DNA of 64,000 nucleotides, from the NCBI RefSeq assembly GCF_027568575.1, contig NZ_JANUVP010000012.1; one strand, written 5' to 3'. The translations under genes and the position numbers were made by a program. Under the pieces are notes generated by a model. That model searched no databases. It was not told the origin of the DNA and saw nothing but the letters and a program-made list of their open reading frames with translations. Shown one piece after another: positions 25,326-34,571 of this stretch. The DNA is from Caldifermentibacillus hisashii. Its GTDB lineage: Bacteria; Bacillota; Bacilli; Bacillales; Caldibacillaceae. How positions within the stretch are numbered: position 1 is the stretch's first letter; each line of letters starts with the position of its first letter.

Positions 25326-26075
25326 ATGGAATTATTATTGGATAACCAATCTTTAAATAACTCGGAATTTTATCATGTTGTACAACCAATCGTTAATCTT
25401 GTGGAAAAAAGAATCCATGGGTTTGAGTTTTTGCTTCGATCAAAGCAAATCCAAAATCCTGAGAAATTATTTGGCATGGCTGAGAAAAATCATCAACTAA
25501 ATGAACTGGACAAAATATCGGTCTATAAAATTTTTGAAACGGTCGCAAATTCTAAGGGAGCTTTAGACGAATACCAACTTTTTATTAATGTTTATCCGTC
25601 AACAATGGTTGATCCGGACTTTTTAGAAAGCTTAAAAGAACTGGCTGCCGGATCAATGATTCATCCGAATTCCATCGTGTTTGAAATAAATGAAGCGGAG
25701 GAAATTTTGGATATCGAGTTTTTTAAAGAAACAGTTGTTAAATTGAAACAAATGGGATTTTTGATTTCGCTTGACGATATTGGGAAAGGTCAGGCGAATA
25801 TGAAAAATTTAATTGAAATTGACCCGAATGTCGCAAAATTGGACTTGTACTTTTCTGAAGATTTAGCTTTCTCCCCGAAAAAACAAGATTTTATTTACTA
25901 TTTTCATCAATTTTTAGGTCATCATGCAAAAATTGTACTGGAAGGGTTGGAGAAGGAAGAAGATTTGCAAGCAGCTAAACAACTAGGTGTATCTTATGGT
26001 CAGGGTTACTATCTTGGAAAACCACAGCCATTGGAATTTTATGTAAATGGATTGAATGACGAACGGACGAAATGA
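25326..26075 (+). CDS. Stand-alone EAL-domain protein, putative c-di-GMP phosphodiesterase
   Basis: A 249-residue protein that is nothing but an EAL domain. The signature motif reads EFL (residues 34-36) instead of EAL, with the catalytic Glu kept. Other catalytic positions look conserved: Asn in INVYPS, Glu in FEINEAEE, the DD pair in SLDDIGKG, Lys in AKLD, Glu in LEGLEKEED and Gln in YGQGYYLGKP. It could therefore hydrolyse c-di-GMP. No GGDEF, sensor or membrane segment is present. AGAGGTAATG precedes the start. Confidence 0.87.
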   Translation: MELLLDNQSLNNSEFYHVVQPIVNLVEKRIHGFEFLLRSKQIQNPEKLFGMAEKNHQLNELDKISVYKIFETVANSKGALDEYQLFINVYPSTMVDPDFLESLKELAAGSMIHPNSIVFEINEAEEILDIEFFKETVVKLKQMGFLISLDDIGKGQANMKNLIEIDPNVAKLDLYFSEDLAFSPKKQDFIYYFHQFLGHHAKIVLEGLEKEEDLQAAKQLGVSYGQGYYLGKPQPLEFYVNGLNDERTK

Positions 26076-26261
26076 ATGAAATATAATCTGAACGGTAGGT
26101 CAAAAGATTTTCAGATTCGAATACAGCCTTTTCCTGAATTATTATTGCGGTCCGCTTTAGTTTATGACAGAAGAAGGCAATTTTCGCAAGTTACTCCAGC
26201 AGAAAGTGAAGCAGTAAACCTTATTTCCATTATAAAAAAGATAAAAATTGAAATAAATAAG

Positions 26262-26311
26262 TTGACATTGATAATGATTATCATTAAAATTGTAATTGAT
26301 AATGATTATCA
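26262..26311 (+). promoter_or_regulatory. Fur-controlled promoter with two Fur boxes
   Basis: TTGACA (26262-26267) and TAAAAT (26285-26290) are 17 bp apart. A perfect 7-1-7 Fur box TGATAATGATTATCA fills the spacer at 26269-26283, and an identical box follows at 26297-26311 over the expected start site. Strong iron repression of the following operon is predicted. Confidence 0.93.
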
Positions 26312-26381
26312 TTTTTAATATGATAGAATAAACATTTACTAGTTAGACAGTACATAAAAATCAGGAAAGTGAACAGCGCCT

Positions 26382-27329
26382 ATGAAGAAGAGATACCTAC
26401 TCCTAGTACTGATTATCCTTTCGCTTATATCCCTCTTTATCGGGGTATCAGATATTTCAGTGATGGATATCGTTCATTTAACAGATAAACAATGGCAAAT
26501 ATTAGTAGTCAGTAGAATTCCAAGGCTAATTAGTATTATTGTCTCGGGGGCATCACTGAGTATTGCCGGGCTGATTATGCAAAGCTTAAGCCGCAATAAA
26601 TTCGTCTCACCAACAACAGCGGGTACGATGGATTTTGCCCGACTGGGAATTCTCATCGCTATGATTGTTTTTGCCGGTGCCGGTTCACTTAGCAAAATGT
26701 TTGTTGCTTTTGTATTCGCTTTAGCAGGGACCTTCCTGTTTATGAAAATCTTAGAAAGAATTAAATTTAAGGATGCGATATTTATCCCGCTTGTCGGGTT
26801 AATGCTAGGAAATATTGTCAGTTCAATTGCAACATTTTTTGCCTATCAAAATGATTTAATTCAAAATATCTCATCATGGTTAATTGGTGATTTTTCCATC
26901 ATTTTAAAAGGAAATTATGAATTAATTTTTATTAGTGTGCCACTCTTGTTTATTGCGTATCTTTATGCCAACAAATTTACAATTGCCGGAATGGGGGAGG
27001 ATTTTTCAAAAGGTCTTGGTTTAAACTACCGTCAAGTAGTTAATCTCGGTTTAATCATCGTTGCTCTTATTACATCATCGGTTGTCTTAACCGTTGGGGT
27101 AATCCCATTTTTGGGCCTTATTATTCCTAATGTTGTTTCGATTTATCGAGGCGATCATTTGAAGAATAGTTTAGCCCCAACAGCAATTCTTGGTGCCATT
27201 TTTGTTCTGTTTTGCGATATTCTCGGTCGAGTGATTATTTATCCGTATGAAATTCCAATCAATTTGACAGTAGGTGTTATTGGCAGTGCAATTTTTATTT
27301 ACTTATTATTGAGGAGACAGGCACAATGA
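26382..27329 (+). CDS. yclN: Catechol-siderophore ABC transporter permease (YclN-like)
   Basis: Membrane subunit of an iron-siderophore importer (FecCD family), 315 residues with about nine hydrophobic helices. The conserved RIPRLISIIVSGASLSIAGL segment near the start and GVIPFLGLIIPN late in the protein are family hallmarks. The gene order permease, permease, ATPase, binding protein matches B. subtilis yclNOPQ (petrobactin and catecholates). It overlaps the next gene by 4 bp. Fur boxes directly upstream show iron control. Confidence 0.88.
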   Translation: MKKRYLLLVLIILSLISLFIGVSDISVMDIVHLTDKQWQILVVSRIPRLISIIVSGASLSIAGLIMQSLSRNKFVSPTTAGTMDFARLGILIAMIVFAGAGSLSKMFVAFVFALAGTFLFMKILERIKFKDAIFIPLVGLMLGNIVSSIATFFAYQNDLIQNISSWLIGDFSIILKGNYELIFISVPLLFIAYLYANKFTIAGMGEDFSKGLGLNYRQVVNLGLIIVALITSSVVLTVGVIPFLGLIIPNVVSIYRGDHLKNSLAPTAILGAIFVLFCDILGRVIIYPYEIPINLTVGVIGSAIFIYLLLRRQAQ

Positions 27330-28276
27330 ACTACAAAACGAAAACTTGGCTTTTGGCTGCCCTATCTGTCATATTCATATGTCTCTTTTTATTTACTGAT
27401 ATAACCGGGAATTGGGAATATATATTAGAAAGAAGAACGTATAAAGTCGCTGCCATCATATTAACCGGGGTTTCCATTGCACTTGCAACCGTTGTATTTC
27501 AAACGATTACGCAAAACAGGATTCTCACACCAAGCATTTTAGGTTTAGATTCTCTATACATGTTAATTAATACGTTTATTATCTTTGTCTTTGGTTCAAC
27601 CACATTAACATCAACCGATAAAAATATTCAGTTTATCGTTATTGTTGCCATTATGATTTTATTCTCCGGGTTGCTTTACAAGCTGTTATTTAAACGGAAT
27701 GAACAAAATATATACTTTCTTTTATTAATCGGATTTATTATCGGTACATTCTTTGATAGCTTTTCGTCATTCATGCAAGTGCTAATTGATCCAAACGAGT
27801 TTCAAATCGTACAAGATCGAATGTTTGCATCACTTAACAATATAAATACGGATGTGTTATTATTAGCTACTGTTCTTATCATACTAACACTGCTCTTGTT
27901 TTTAAGATTCTTTAAATACTTAGATGTGCTTGCACTCGGGCGCGATCATGCCATTAATTTAGGAGTCGATTTCGATTATGTTGTAAAAAGATTGCTTGTC
28001 ATTGTTGCCATACTCATTTCGATTTCAACAGCACTGGTCGGACCGATTACATTTCTGGGACTCCTAGTTTCAAATCTTGCCTATGAATTTTTAAAAACCT
28101 ATCGACATTTCTATCTGTTGCTCGGTGCCAGCCTAATCAGTGTGGTTGCATTAGTTGGCGGACAATTAGTCGTTGAAAGGATTTTCACCTTCTCGACAAC
28201 CTTAAGTGTCATTATCAATTTCATTGGCGGTGTTTATTTCATATACCTCTTGTTAAAGGAGAATCGATCATGGTAG
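27326..28276 (+). CDS. yclO: Catechol-siderophore ABC transporter permease (YclO-like)
   Basis: Second FecCD-type permease, 316 residues with about nine helices. It has the same GPITFLGLLVSNLA coupling region as its partner. The start overlaps yclN (ATGA) and its end overlaps yclP by 7 bp, so the three are translationally coupled. It forms the membrane channel with YclN. Confidence 0.88.
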   Translation: MNYKTKTWLLAALSVIFICLFLFTDITGNWEYILERRTYKVAAIILTGVSIALATVVFQTITQNRILTPSILGLDSLYMLINTFIIFVFGSTTLTSTDKNIQFIVIVAIMILFSGLLYKLLFKRNEQNIYFLLLIGFIIGTFFDSFSSFMQVLIDPNEFQIVQDRMFASLNNINTDVLLLATVLIILTLLLFLRFFKYLDVLALGRDHAINLGVDFDYVVKRLLVIVAILISISTALVGPITFLGLLVSNLAYEFLKTYRHFYLLLGASLISVVALVGGQLVVERIFTFSTTLSVIINFIGGVYFIYLLLKENRSW

Positions 28277-29028
28277 ATATTAAACAGGTAACAAAAAGAT
28301 ATGGTAAGAAAGAAGTTATTAAAGATGTGTCTGTCAATATCGAAAAAGGGAAGATTACCTCATTTATCGGTCCGAACGGTGCCGGGAAAAGTACACTTCT
28401 TTCCATGGTCAGCCGACTCATTTTAAAAGATGAAGGGGAAATTCTCATTGACGGGGCCGATATTACAAAAAAGAAAAGCGGGGATTTGGCGAAAAAAATT
28501 TCCATATTAAAACAATCAAACAATGTAAATTTACGTTTAACTGTACGGGAACTTGTATCTTTTGGCCGCTTTCCTTACTCTCAAGGAAAATTGTCAAAAG
28601 AAGATTGGGCATATGTTGACGAAGCGATTGAATATATGGAATTACAGGAAATTGAGGATCACTATCTCGATGAACTGAGTGGCGGTCAAAAACAAAGAGC
28701 GTATATTGCTATGGTTATTGCTCAAGACACCGAATATATTTTGCTCGATGAACCGCTGAACAATCTGGATATGAAGCATTCGGTACAAATAATGAAAACA
28801 TTAAGGAGATTAGTAGACGAGTTGGGTAAAACTGTCCTCCTTGTTATTCACGATATTAATTTTGCTTCCGTCTATTCGGATTATATTGTCGCTTTAAAAA
28901 ATGGTCAAATTATTAAACAAGGAACGACCGACGAAATCATTAATCGTCAAGTATTACGCGATATTTATGATATGGATATGCATGTCCAAAATATCCAAAA
29001 TTGCCGGTTCTGCTTTTACTTTTCATAG
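28270..29028 (+). CDS. yclP: Siderophore ABC transporter ATPase (YclP-like)
   Basis: ATPase subunit of the iron-siderophore importer, 252 residues. It carries Walker A GPNGAGKST, signature LSGGQKQR, Walker B YILLDEP and switch VIHDINFAS, all intact. The FhuC/FepC-type spacing supports iron-chelate transport. GGAG inside the end of yclO serves as its ribosome site. A 12-bp hairpin lies between it and yclQ. Confidence 0.9.
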   Translation: MVDIKQVTKRYGKKEVIKDVSVNIEKGKITSFIGPNGAGKSTLLSMVSRLILKDEGEILIDGADITKKKSGDLAKKISILKQSNNVNLRLTVRELVSFGRFPYSQGKLSKEDWAYVDEAIEYMELQEIEDHYLDELSGGQKQRAYIAMVIAQDTEYILLDEPLNNLDMKHSVQIMKTLRRLVDELGKTVLLVIHDINFASVYSDYIVALKNGQIIKQGTTDEIINRQVLRDIYDMDMHVQNIQNCRFCFYFS

Positions 29029-29056
29029 ATTTTTCGTGATTAAAAAAATAAAAAAA

Positions 29057-29108
29057 GAATAAGTGTCAGTATGGGTAGGGTGCGCGCAAAGGATATTGAC
29101 ACTTATTC
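29057..29108 (-). terminator. Intra-operon hairpin, a strong terminator in minus orientation
   Basis: GAATAAGTGTCA and TGACACTTATTC form a perfect 12-bp stem. On the minus strand it is followed by two long T-runs (TTTTTTT-A-TTTTTTT), the form of an efficient terminator; on the plus strand no T-run follows. There is no minus-strand gene upstream in this window. On the plus strand it may simply tune or protect the yclP-yclQ transcript. Confidence 0.6.
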
Positions 29109-29227
29109 AGCAAGAAAAAATATAAACTGATAATTATATTCTACCATGAATGAAAGACAATTTGTCTAGAAAAATGCTTTATCAAAAATATGAATCGAAA
29201 CTTACTTATAACAAGGGGTGTTTGCTA

Positions 29228-30193
29228 ATGAAAAAATATTTGTTTTCACTACTTTTATTAATCATAACGTTTGGCTTGGTTGCTTGTGGGGGTACAGGAA
29301 GTTCCGATAAATCCAGTGGGAATTCATCCGATAAGGAAGCAGGGAAAAAGAATGAGACCGTAATGATTAAACACGCTCTCGGTGAAACAGAAGTAAAGAA
29401 AAATCCCAAAAAAATCGTTGTATTCGACTTCGGTATACTTGATACATTGGACAAAATGGGAATTGAAGTAATCGGTGTTCCTCAATCCGGGAAAATCCCG
29501 CCGTACTTGGAAAAATATGCAGATTCCAAATATGAAAATGTCGGGAGCCTTGTTGAACCTGATTTTGAAAAGATTGCGGAAATCGGACCTGATTTAATTA
29601 TTACTTCCGGACGGCAAGCCGAACAATATGATGAGTTCAAAAAAATTGCACCGACGATTAATATTCAATTGGATGCAAAAAATTATGTAGACTCATTTAA
29701 AGAAAACGTTCAAATCATCGCACAAATCTTTGATAAAGAAGATTTTGTGAAAGATGAATTGGCAAAAATCGATGACCAAATTGCCAAAGTAAATAAGGAA
29801 GTCACGGCATTAAATAAAAATGCTTTAATTGTGCTGGTTAATGAAGGAAAGGTCAGTGCCTTTGGTCCAGGTTCTCGTTTCGGACTTATTCACGATGTTC
29901 TCGGTTTTACACCGGCAGACCCAAATATACAAGTGGATGTTCATGGTCAAGGTATTTCCTTTGAATATATTGTGGAGAAAAATCCCGATTACTTATTTGT
30001 CATTGACCGGACGGCCGTTGTTGGCGGAGAATCTTCCGCTAAAGAAGTTATAGAGAATGATCTTGTGAAAAATACGACTGCATATAAAGATGGACATATT
30101 GTCTACTTGGATCCAAACTATTGGTATTTGTCCGGTGGCGGATTAGTGTCCGTATCTGAAATGATTTCCGAAATTGAAGATAGTATAAAATAA
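29228..30193 (+). CDS. yclQ: Siderophore-binding lipoprotein (YclQ-like)
   Basis: Extracellular receptor of the iron-siderophore importer, 321 residues. A signal peptide ends in the lipobox LVAC (Cys20), followed by a Gly/Ser linker and two periplasmic-binding-protein lobes of the FepB/FatB type. Upstream in-frame starts exist from 29150, but the lipoprotein signal begins at 29228, where AAGGGGTG provides a ribosome site. It is separated from yclP by 200 nt including a hairpin, which may set a different expression level. Confidence 0.9.
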   Translation: MKKYLFSLLLLIITFGLVACGGTGSSDKSSGNSSDKEAGKKNETVMIKHALGETEVKKNPKKIVVFDFGILDTLDKMGIEVIGVPQSGKIPPYLEKYADSKYENVGSLVEPDFEKIAEIGPDLIITSGRQAEQYDEFKKIAPTINIQLDAKNYVDSFKENVQIIAQIFDKEDFVKDELAKIDDQIAKVNKEVTALNKNALIVLVNEGKVSAFGPGSRFGLIHDVLGFTPADPNIQVDVHGQGISFEYIVEKNPDYLFVIDRTAVVGGESSAKEVIENDLVKNTTAYKDGHIVYLDPNYWYLSGGGLVSVSEMISEIEDSIK

Positions 30194-30219
30194 TGAAAGA
30201 AAATTTTTAAAGATTCGTG

Positions 30220-30252
30220 CGCTTGGTTATTTGTAACTAGGCGTTTTTTTTT
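30220..30252 (+). terminator. Terminator of the ycl operon
   Basis: A 10-bp stem (with one G-U pair) CGCTTGGTTA/TAACTAGGCG is followed by nine T residues. Confidence 0.85.
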
Positions 30253-30317
30253 GAGGTGTCTAGAAATATCCGGCAAATATAGTTTGTTAAAAATACCCAT
30301 AAAGGTAGCCGCATAAA

Positions 30318-30412
30318 CTTCCTTGTGAGCTTATACTAATACTTAAGTCCAAAGATTTCCCGTAACAAATGAATTCATATCCTTGCTGGAATTTTTTACT
30401 TTTGATAACGTA
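30318..30412 (+). repeat. Degenerate dispersed repeat, copy B
   Basis: Begins ACTTCCTTGTGAGCTTATAC and continues through TTTCCCGTAA, ATATCCTTGCTGGAATTTTT and TACTTTT. It is the second member of the family of about 90 bp seen at 6240 and 49862, again just upstream of a gene. Confidence 0.55.
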
Positions 30413-30460
30413 ATAAAAGAAAGTTAGCGACAAAGAATTTTTTATAAATGGGGTAGTTTG

Positions 30461-31522
30461 ATGAAAAAAATATACAGTAACATCATTGAATATCGTGGTA
30501 CACATTATGATTTTGGATTTTTGCAAGGAGAATTGTTGCGAGATTCACTGCTCGTGAAAAATCGTGAAAAACAGTGGAAAGTACGAAGACCTCGTTTTAC
30601 TGTACCGGAAGAAGAAGTGAAACGAGCCATTACAAGTGTTGCGCCGAAAATTTGGGAAGAAATGATCGGTTTACAGGATGCGCTTAAATGGCCGATGGAA
30701 CGAGTCTTACGGGAGTTTGGCGGATATCGGGTGGAATATGTAAAATCCGGGTGTTCCATTGTTACCGGTGATAATTATTTAATTCGTAATTACGATTATC
30801 ATCCAAAAACTTATGATGGGCGTTATACACTATTTCAGCCGACAGATGGCGGTTATGCCGTTGCCGGTCCGAGTCAAAGAATAACCGGAAGAATGGACGG
30901 AATCAATGAAAAGGGTCTGGCGATGGGGTATAATTTTATGAATCGAAAAAATCCGGGTGATGGGTTTGTTTGTAATATGATTGGACGTTTCATCCTGGAA
31001 ACTTGTGCAAATGTTGACGAGGCCGTCTCGCTTTTAAAAGAAATACCGCACCGCCATTCATTCAGTTATATTGTCCATGATAAAAGCGGCATTACGAAAA
31101 TAATTGAAACATCGCCACGAAAAGTAGTCGTGCGGGAAGGAAATGTCTGCACCAATCATTTTGAAATCATGGCAGAGGAAAATCGTCATTATTTGGTTGA
31201 TTCAAAAAGGAGATTAGAAATTATTGAAAAGGAAAGACCAAGTTTAAGGGATGGCAAGGCAGCCTTTCGCTTATTAAACGACACAAATCGAGGTGTGTTT
31301 TCCAAATTATACGGCAGCTGGGCGGGAACGATTCATACATCTGCCTATTTCCCGGGTAAATTAATGGCATGGTTTGCATTAGGTGGTGACCAAGAACCGG
31401 TCGAGATTGATTTTGCATGTTGGCTGAAAGGGGAAAATCTCGAAACCCACCGCATTTATGGGGAAGTAGATACCGAAATTCCATTCGTTCATTTAGATGA
31501 AGGGGCCGATTGGTTCAACTAA
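30461..31522 (+). CDS. C45 (acyl-CoA:6-APA acyltransferase-like) Ntn-hydrolase
   Basis: Predicted amide hydrolase/acyltransferase, 353 residues, of the Ntn-type family that includes isopenicillin-N acyltransferase and choloylglycine hydrolase-like proteins. The nucleophile should be Cys98 in SGCSIVTGDNYLIRNYDYHP; in this family cleavage before the Cys activates the enzyme. The RNYDYHP segment is typical. The start is ATG 30461 after GGGG; a TTG precedes it. The last codons (ending in DWFN and stop) coincide with the left end of a dispersed repeat, so the C-terminus may have been altered. Substrate unknown. Confidence 0.8.
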   Translation: MKKIYSNIIEYRGTHYDFGFLQGELLRDSLLVKNREKQWKVRRPRFTVPEEEVKRAITSVAPKIWEEMIGLQDALKWPMERVLREFGGYRVEYVKSGCSIVTGDNYLIRNYDYHPKTYDGRYTLFQPTDGGYAVAGPSQRITGRMDGINEKGLAMGYNFMNRKNPGDGFVCNMIGRFILETCANVDEAVSLLKEIPHRHSFSYIVHDKSGITKIIETSPRKVVVREGNVCTNHFEIMAEENRHYLVDSKRRLEIIEKERPSLRDGKAAFRLLNDTNRGVFSKLYGSWAGTIHTSAYFPGKLMAWFALGGDQEPVEIDFACWLKGENLETHRIYGEVDTEIPFVHLDEGADWFN

Positions 31523-31690
31523 GCATCAGTGGGGATAAAGAGGCCCATTGTTGAAAATTTCACTTTATCCCGCGCAAACGGTCACTAAATCTTTTTTCTG
31601 GGGCTTAAGAAAGATAAGTGCCCGATTAGTTCAACTAAAACAATCAGTAGGGATGAAGAAATCCCCCTTGATGGAAGTTTTTTTACGTTT
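31505..31690 (+). repeat. Two degenerate tandem copies of the dispersed hairpin repeat
   Basis: The first copy starts with GATTGGTTCAACTAAGCATC, overlapping the stop of the C45 gene, and runs through TTTCACTTTATCCCGCGCAAA. The second starts near 31622 (CCCGATTAGTTCAACTAA) and ends GATGGAAGTTTTTTT. Both stems have decayed compared with the copies at 12.1 and 63.8 kb. Confidence 0.7.
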
Positions 31691-31751
31691 ATGTGGAAAA
31701 ATAGGATAAAATAGAATTTGGATATATTTTCAATTTGAAAGGAGATTTATC

Positions 31752-32804
31752 ATGACAAACACAAAATGGACCGGATTTGTCGGAACATATACAAAAGGGG
31801 AAAGTGAAGGAGTTTATTCTTTTGTTCTAGATACAGATAAGGAAAAAATTATGAATGTTCAACTCGTTGCCAATTTGGAAAATCCGACATATTTGGCTAT
31901 ATGTAAGGATAATAAAAATTTATATGCCGTGGCTAAGGAAGGGGAACAGGGAGGAGTTGTCGGATTTCGAATCGACGAAAATACCCACAAACTTGTTGAA
32001 TTGAATAAAGGGTTTACTGCAGGGTCCTCACCTTGTTATGTTGCAACAAATTCAGACGGTTCTTTACTTACAGCAGCATACTACCACCGCGGTACCGTTG
32101 AATTATATACATTGAATGAGGACGGTTCTTTGAATGAATTGAAATCCACTGTTGCCCATGAAGGGAAGGGGCCGAATCCGGAGCGGCAGGAAAAACCGCA
32201 TACCCATTATGCTGACTTTACACCGGATGAAAAATATGTAGTGGCCGTTGATCTTGGTATAGATCAGCTAATTACTTATGAAATCGTTCAAAATGAATTA
32301 GTAAAGAAACAAACATTATCGCTTCATCCCGGTTGCGGTCCGCGTCATTTAACTTTCCATCCTAATGGTCGCTATGCCTATTTAATGACTGAAATTAGTT
32401 CAGAAGTTATAGTGTTGGAATATCATCATGAGGATGGCAGCTTTAAAGAAATTCAATACATATCCACCATTCCGGAAGATTTTCAGGAAAATAATCAAGG
32501 CAGTGCGATTCATATAACTTCTGATGGGAAATTTGTATATGTTAGCAATCGCGGACATAACAGTATTGCTATTTTTCAAGTAGATGGTGATACAGGGATG
32601 CTTTCTTTGGTTGATTTTGTCTCTTCAGAAGGGGATTGGCCGCGGGATTTTATTCTCGACCCAAGTGAAAATTATCTTGTCGGATCTAATCAAGAAAGCA
32701 ATAATTTGGTTCTTTACAAGCGAGATAAAAATTCAGGTAAGCTTACCCTACTACAAAAGGATGTAAAAGTCGGCCATCCGGTTTGTGTTAAATTCATGAA
32801 ATAA
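31752..32804 (+). CDS. pgl: 6-phosphogluconolactonase (YkgB/Pgl-type beta-propeller)
   Basis: Hydrolyses 6-phosphogluconolactone in the oxidative pentose phosphate pathway. The 350-residue cytosolic lactonase is a seven-bladed propeller; repeated strands such as SPCYVATNSDGSLL, GPRHLTFHPNGRYAYL and GSAIHITSDGKFVYVSNRG are visible. No signal peptide. GAAAGGAG precedes the ATG. It is a single gene ending in a strong hairpin. Confidence 0.9.
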   Translation: MTNTKWTGFVGTYTKGESEGVYSFVLDTDKEKIMNVQLVANLENPTYLAICKDNKNLYAVAKEGEQGGVVGFRIDENTHKLVELNKGFTAGSSPCYVATNSDGSLLTAAYYHRGTVELYTLNEDGSLNELKSTVAHEGKGPNPERQEKPHTHYADFTPDEKYVVAVDLGIDQLITYEIVQNELVKKQTLSLHPGCGPRHLTFHPNGRYAYLMTEISSEVIVLEYHHEDGSFKEIQYISTIPEDFQENNQGSAIHITSDGKFVYVSNRGHNSIAIFQVDGDTGMLSLVDFVSSEGDWPRDFILDPSENYLVGSNQESNNLVLYKRDKNSGKLTLLQKDVKVGHPVCVKFMK

Positions 32805-32831
32805 ATTTTAAGTGGATAATTATCATAATAT

Positions 32832-32865
32832 AAGAAAAACCAGGCTATTTTACCTGGTTTTTCTT
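32832..32865. terminator. Bidirectional terminator, pgl and peptide transporter
   Basis: A 13-bp perfect stem AAGAAAAACCAGG/CCTGGTTTTTCTT lies between convergent genes. Confidence 0.88.
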
Positions 32866-32886
32866 TCAACATGAAAAATGAATCAA

Positions 32887-34380
32887 TTAATGGACACCTT
32901 TCATGAATTTTTCGATTTTTGGTGATAAGAGGAATAAAGTTATACTTAGTAGTATCGCAATAACCCCGATAGTTCCGAAGTAAACCATTTCTGTTTCCGG
33001 TTTATAAAATTTTACGATTTGTGCATTAATTGCTTGTGCTGCCGCATTGGATAAAAACCAAAGACTCATTGTTTGTGCTGAGAACGCTTTTGGTGCTAAT
33101 TTTGTTGTTGCAGAAAGTCCGACCGGAGATAAGCACAATTCACCTAACACACAAACAAAATAACTTAGAACAAGCCAGAGTGGATTCACTAAAGAATCGG
33201 TTCCGCCCAGATAAGCAGGTAATAAGATAATAATAAACGATAAACCGGCAAAAAGAATCCCAAGGGAAAACTTTTTCGGTATAGATGGTTCCCGATTACC
33301 GAGTTTAATCCATAACCAAGCAAATACCGGTGCCAAAGTTATGATAAATAATGGATTTAATGATTGGAACCAGGCCGGTGAAAGGTCAAATCCGGCAAAA
33401 TGTAATTGTGTTCTTTCGTCGGCATAGTTGGCTAAAATCGTTGAACCTTGTTCCTGAATAGCCCAGAACATAACGGAAGCAATAAATAGCGGGATATATG
33501 CCAAAAGTCGTGAACGTTCAACATCTGTTGTTTTCGGACTGCGATACATAGCAATAAAATATCCGGCAGGAATTAAAATGCCAAGGATACCGACTAATGT
33601 AATAAAGCGTTTAAAGTCCATATAGCCGATTTTTATAGTGAAGATAAATATAAGGGCAAGGATGATTGTGCCAATACCAATCCAAGTAAAGATTTTTTTC
33701 TTATCTTCAGACGGAAGCGGATTGGCCACATAAGCACCGGCTTGTCCAAGATTTTTCTTCTTCGTAACGACAAAAAGAATTAATCCGATAAACATACCAA
33801 TTGCAGCAATCGAAAAGCCGAGATGGAAATTATGTTTCATGCCGACTTCCCCGACAATTAACGGTGAAAGAAAACCGCCCAAATTAATCCCCATGTAAAA
33901 GATACTAAACCCGGAGTCACGGCGACGATCTTCCGGTGAGTAAATATCTCCAACTACAGAAGAGACATTTGGTTTTAAAAGACCTGTACCTAAAATAATG
34001 AGGACCATTGAAACTAAAAAGAAAGCAAAGTTTCCCGGAATAGCTAATGCGATATGCCCGAACATAATGAGTACACCGCCGTAAAAGACGGATTTAGAAG
34101 TTCCAAGCAAGCGGTCGGCAACCCATCCGCCAATAATACCTGACATATACACTAAAGATCCGTATATACTCATAATCGACAAGGCCGTACTTTTATCAAG
34201 ACCCAGTCCGCCTTTCGATACTTCATAGTACATATAGAAAACAAGAATGGCTCTCATTCCATAGTAGGAAAAGCGTTCCCAAAATTCTGTAAAAAACAAT
34301 GTAAATAGGCCTTTTGGATGTCCTAAAAATCCCTTTTGAGGAATTGTTTTCCAAATATTCTGTCTATCTATGGATGACAT
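32887..34380 (-). CDS. dtpT: Proton-dependent di/tripeptide transporter, POT family
   Basis: Membrane symporter that imports di- and tripeptides with protons. The 497 residues span about 14 helices. The PTR2 signatures ELWERFSYYGMRAIL-type (here FTEFWERFSYYGMRAILV) and GYYGSLVY/FSIFYMGINLGGFLSP are present, with the ExxERFxYY proton motif complete. GGAGGTAG precedes the ATG on the minus strand. Single gene with its own promoter. Confidence 0.92.
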   Translation of the reverse strand: MSSIDRQNIWKTIPQKGFLGHPKGLFTLFFTEFWERFSYYGMRAILVFYMYYEVSKGGLGLDKSTALSIMSIYGSLVYMSGIIGGWVADRLLGTSKSVFYGGVLIMFGHIALAIPGNFAFFLVSMVLIILGTGLLKPNVSSVVGDIYSPEDRRRDSGFSIFYMGINLGGFLSPLIVGEVGMKHNFHLGFSIAAIGMFIGLILFVVTKKKNLGQAGAYVANPLPSEDKKKIFTWIGIGTIILALIFIFTIKIGYMDFKRFITLVGILGILIPAGYFIAMYRSPKTTDVERSRLLAYIPLFIASVMFWAIQEQGSTILANYADERTQLHFAGFDLSPAWFQSLNPLFIITLAPVFAWLWIKLGNREPSIPKKFSLGILFAGLSFIIILLPAYLGGTDSLVNPLWLVLSYFVCVLGELCLSPVGLSATTKLAPKAFSAQTMSLWFLSNAAAQAINAQIVKFYKPETEMVYFGTIGVIAILLSITLFLLSPKIEKFMKGVH

Positions 34381-34410
34381 AAAAAACCACTACCTCCTTT
34401 AATATTTAAT

Positions 34411-34440
34411 ATATTAGTACAAAATGCTTGCTATTGTCAA
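34411..34440 (-). promoter_or_regulatory. Promoter of the POT transporter
   Basis: On the minus strand, TTGACA (34435-34440) and TAATAT (34411-34416) are 18 bp apart. Confidence 0.6.
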
Positions 34441-34571
34441 TTAAACAAGGTATAATTATTATTTTACAATTTTAATAATTTTATAATTTTAATGGCTTTT
34501 TATTAAGGAAGTAGTGATTTCTGAATAAAATACCCATTGACGTAATCGAAAATTATAGGATTTTATCAGAC

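Noticed and set aside
26076..26318. Open frame of 80 codons directly after the EAL gene
   Set aside because: It runs through the Fur-controlled promoter and both Fur boxes, and has no ribosome site of its own.
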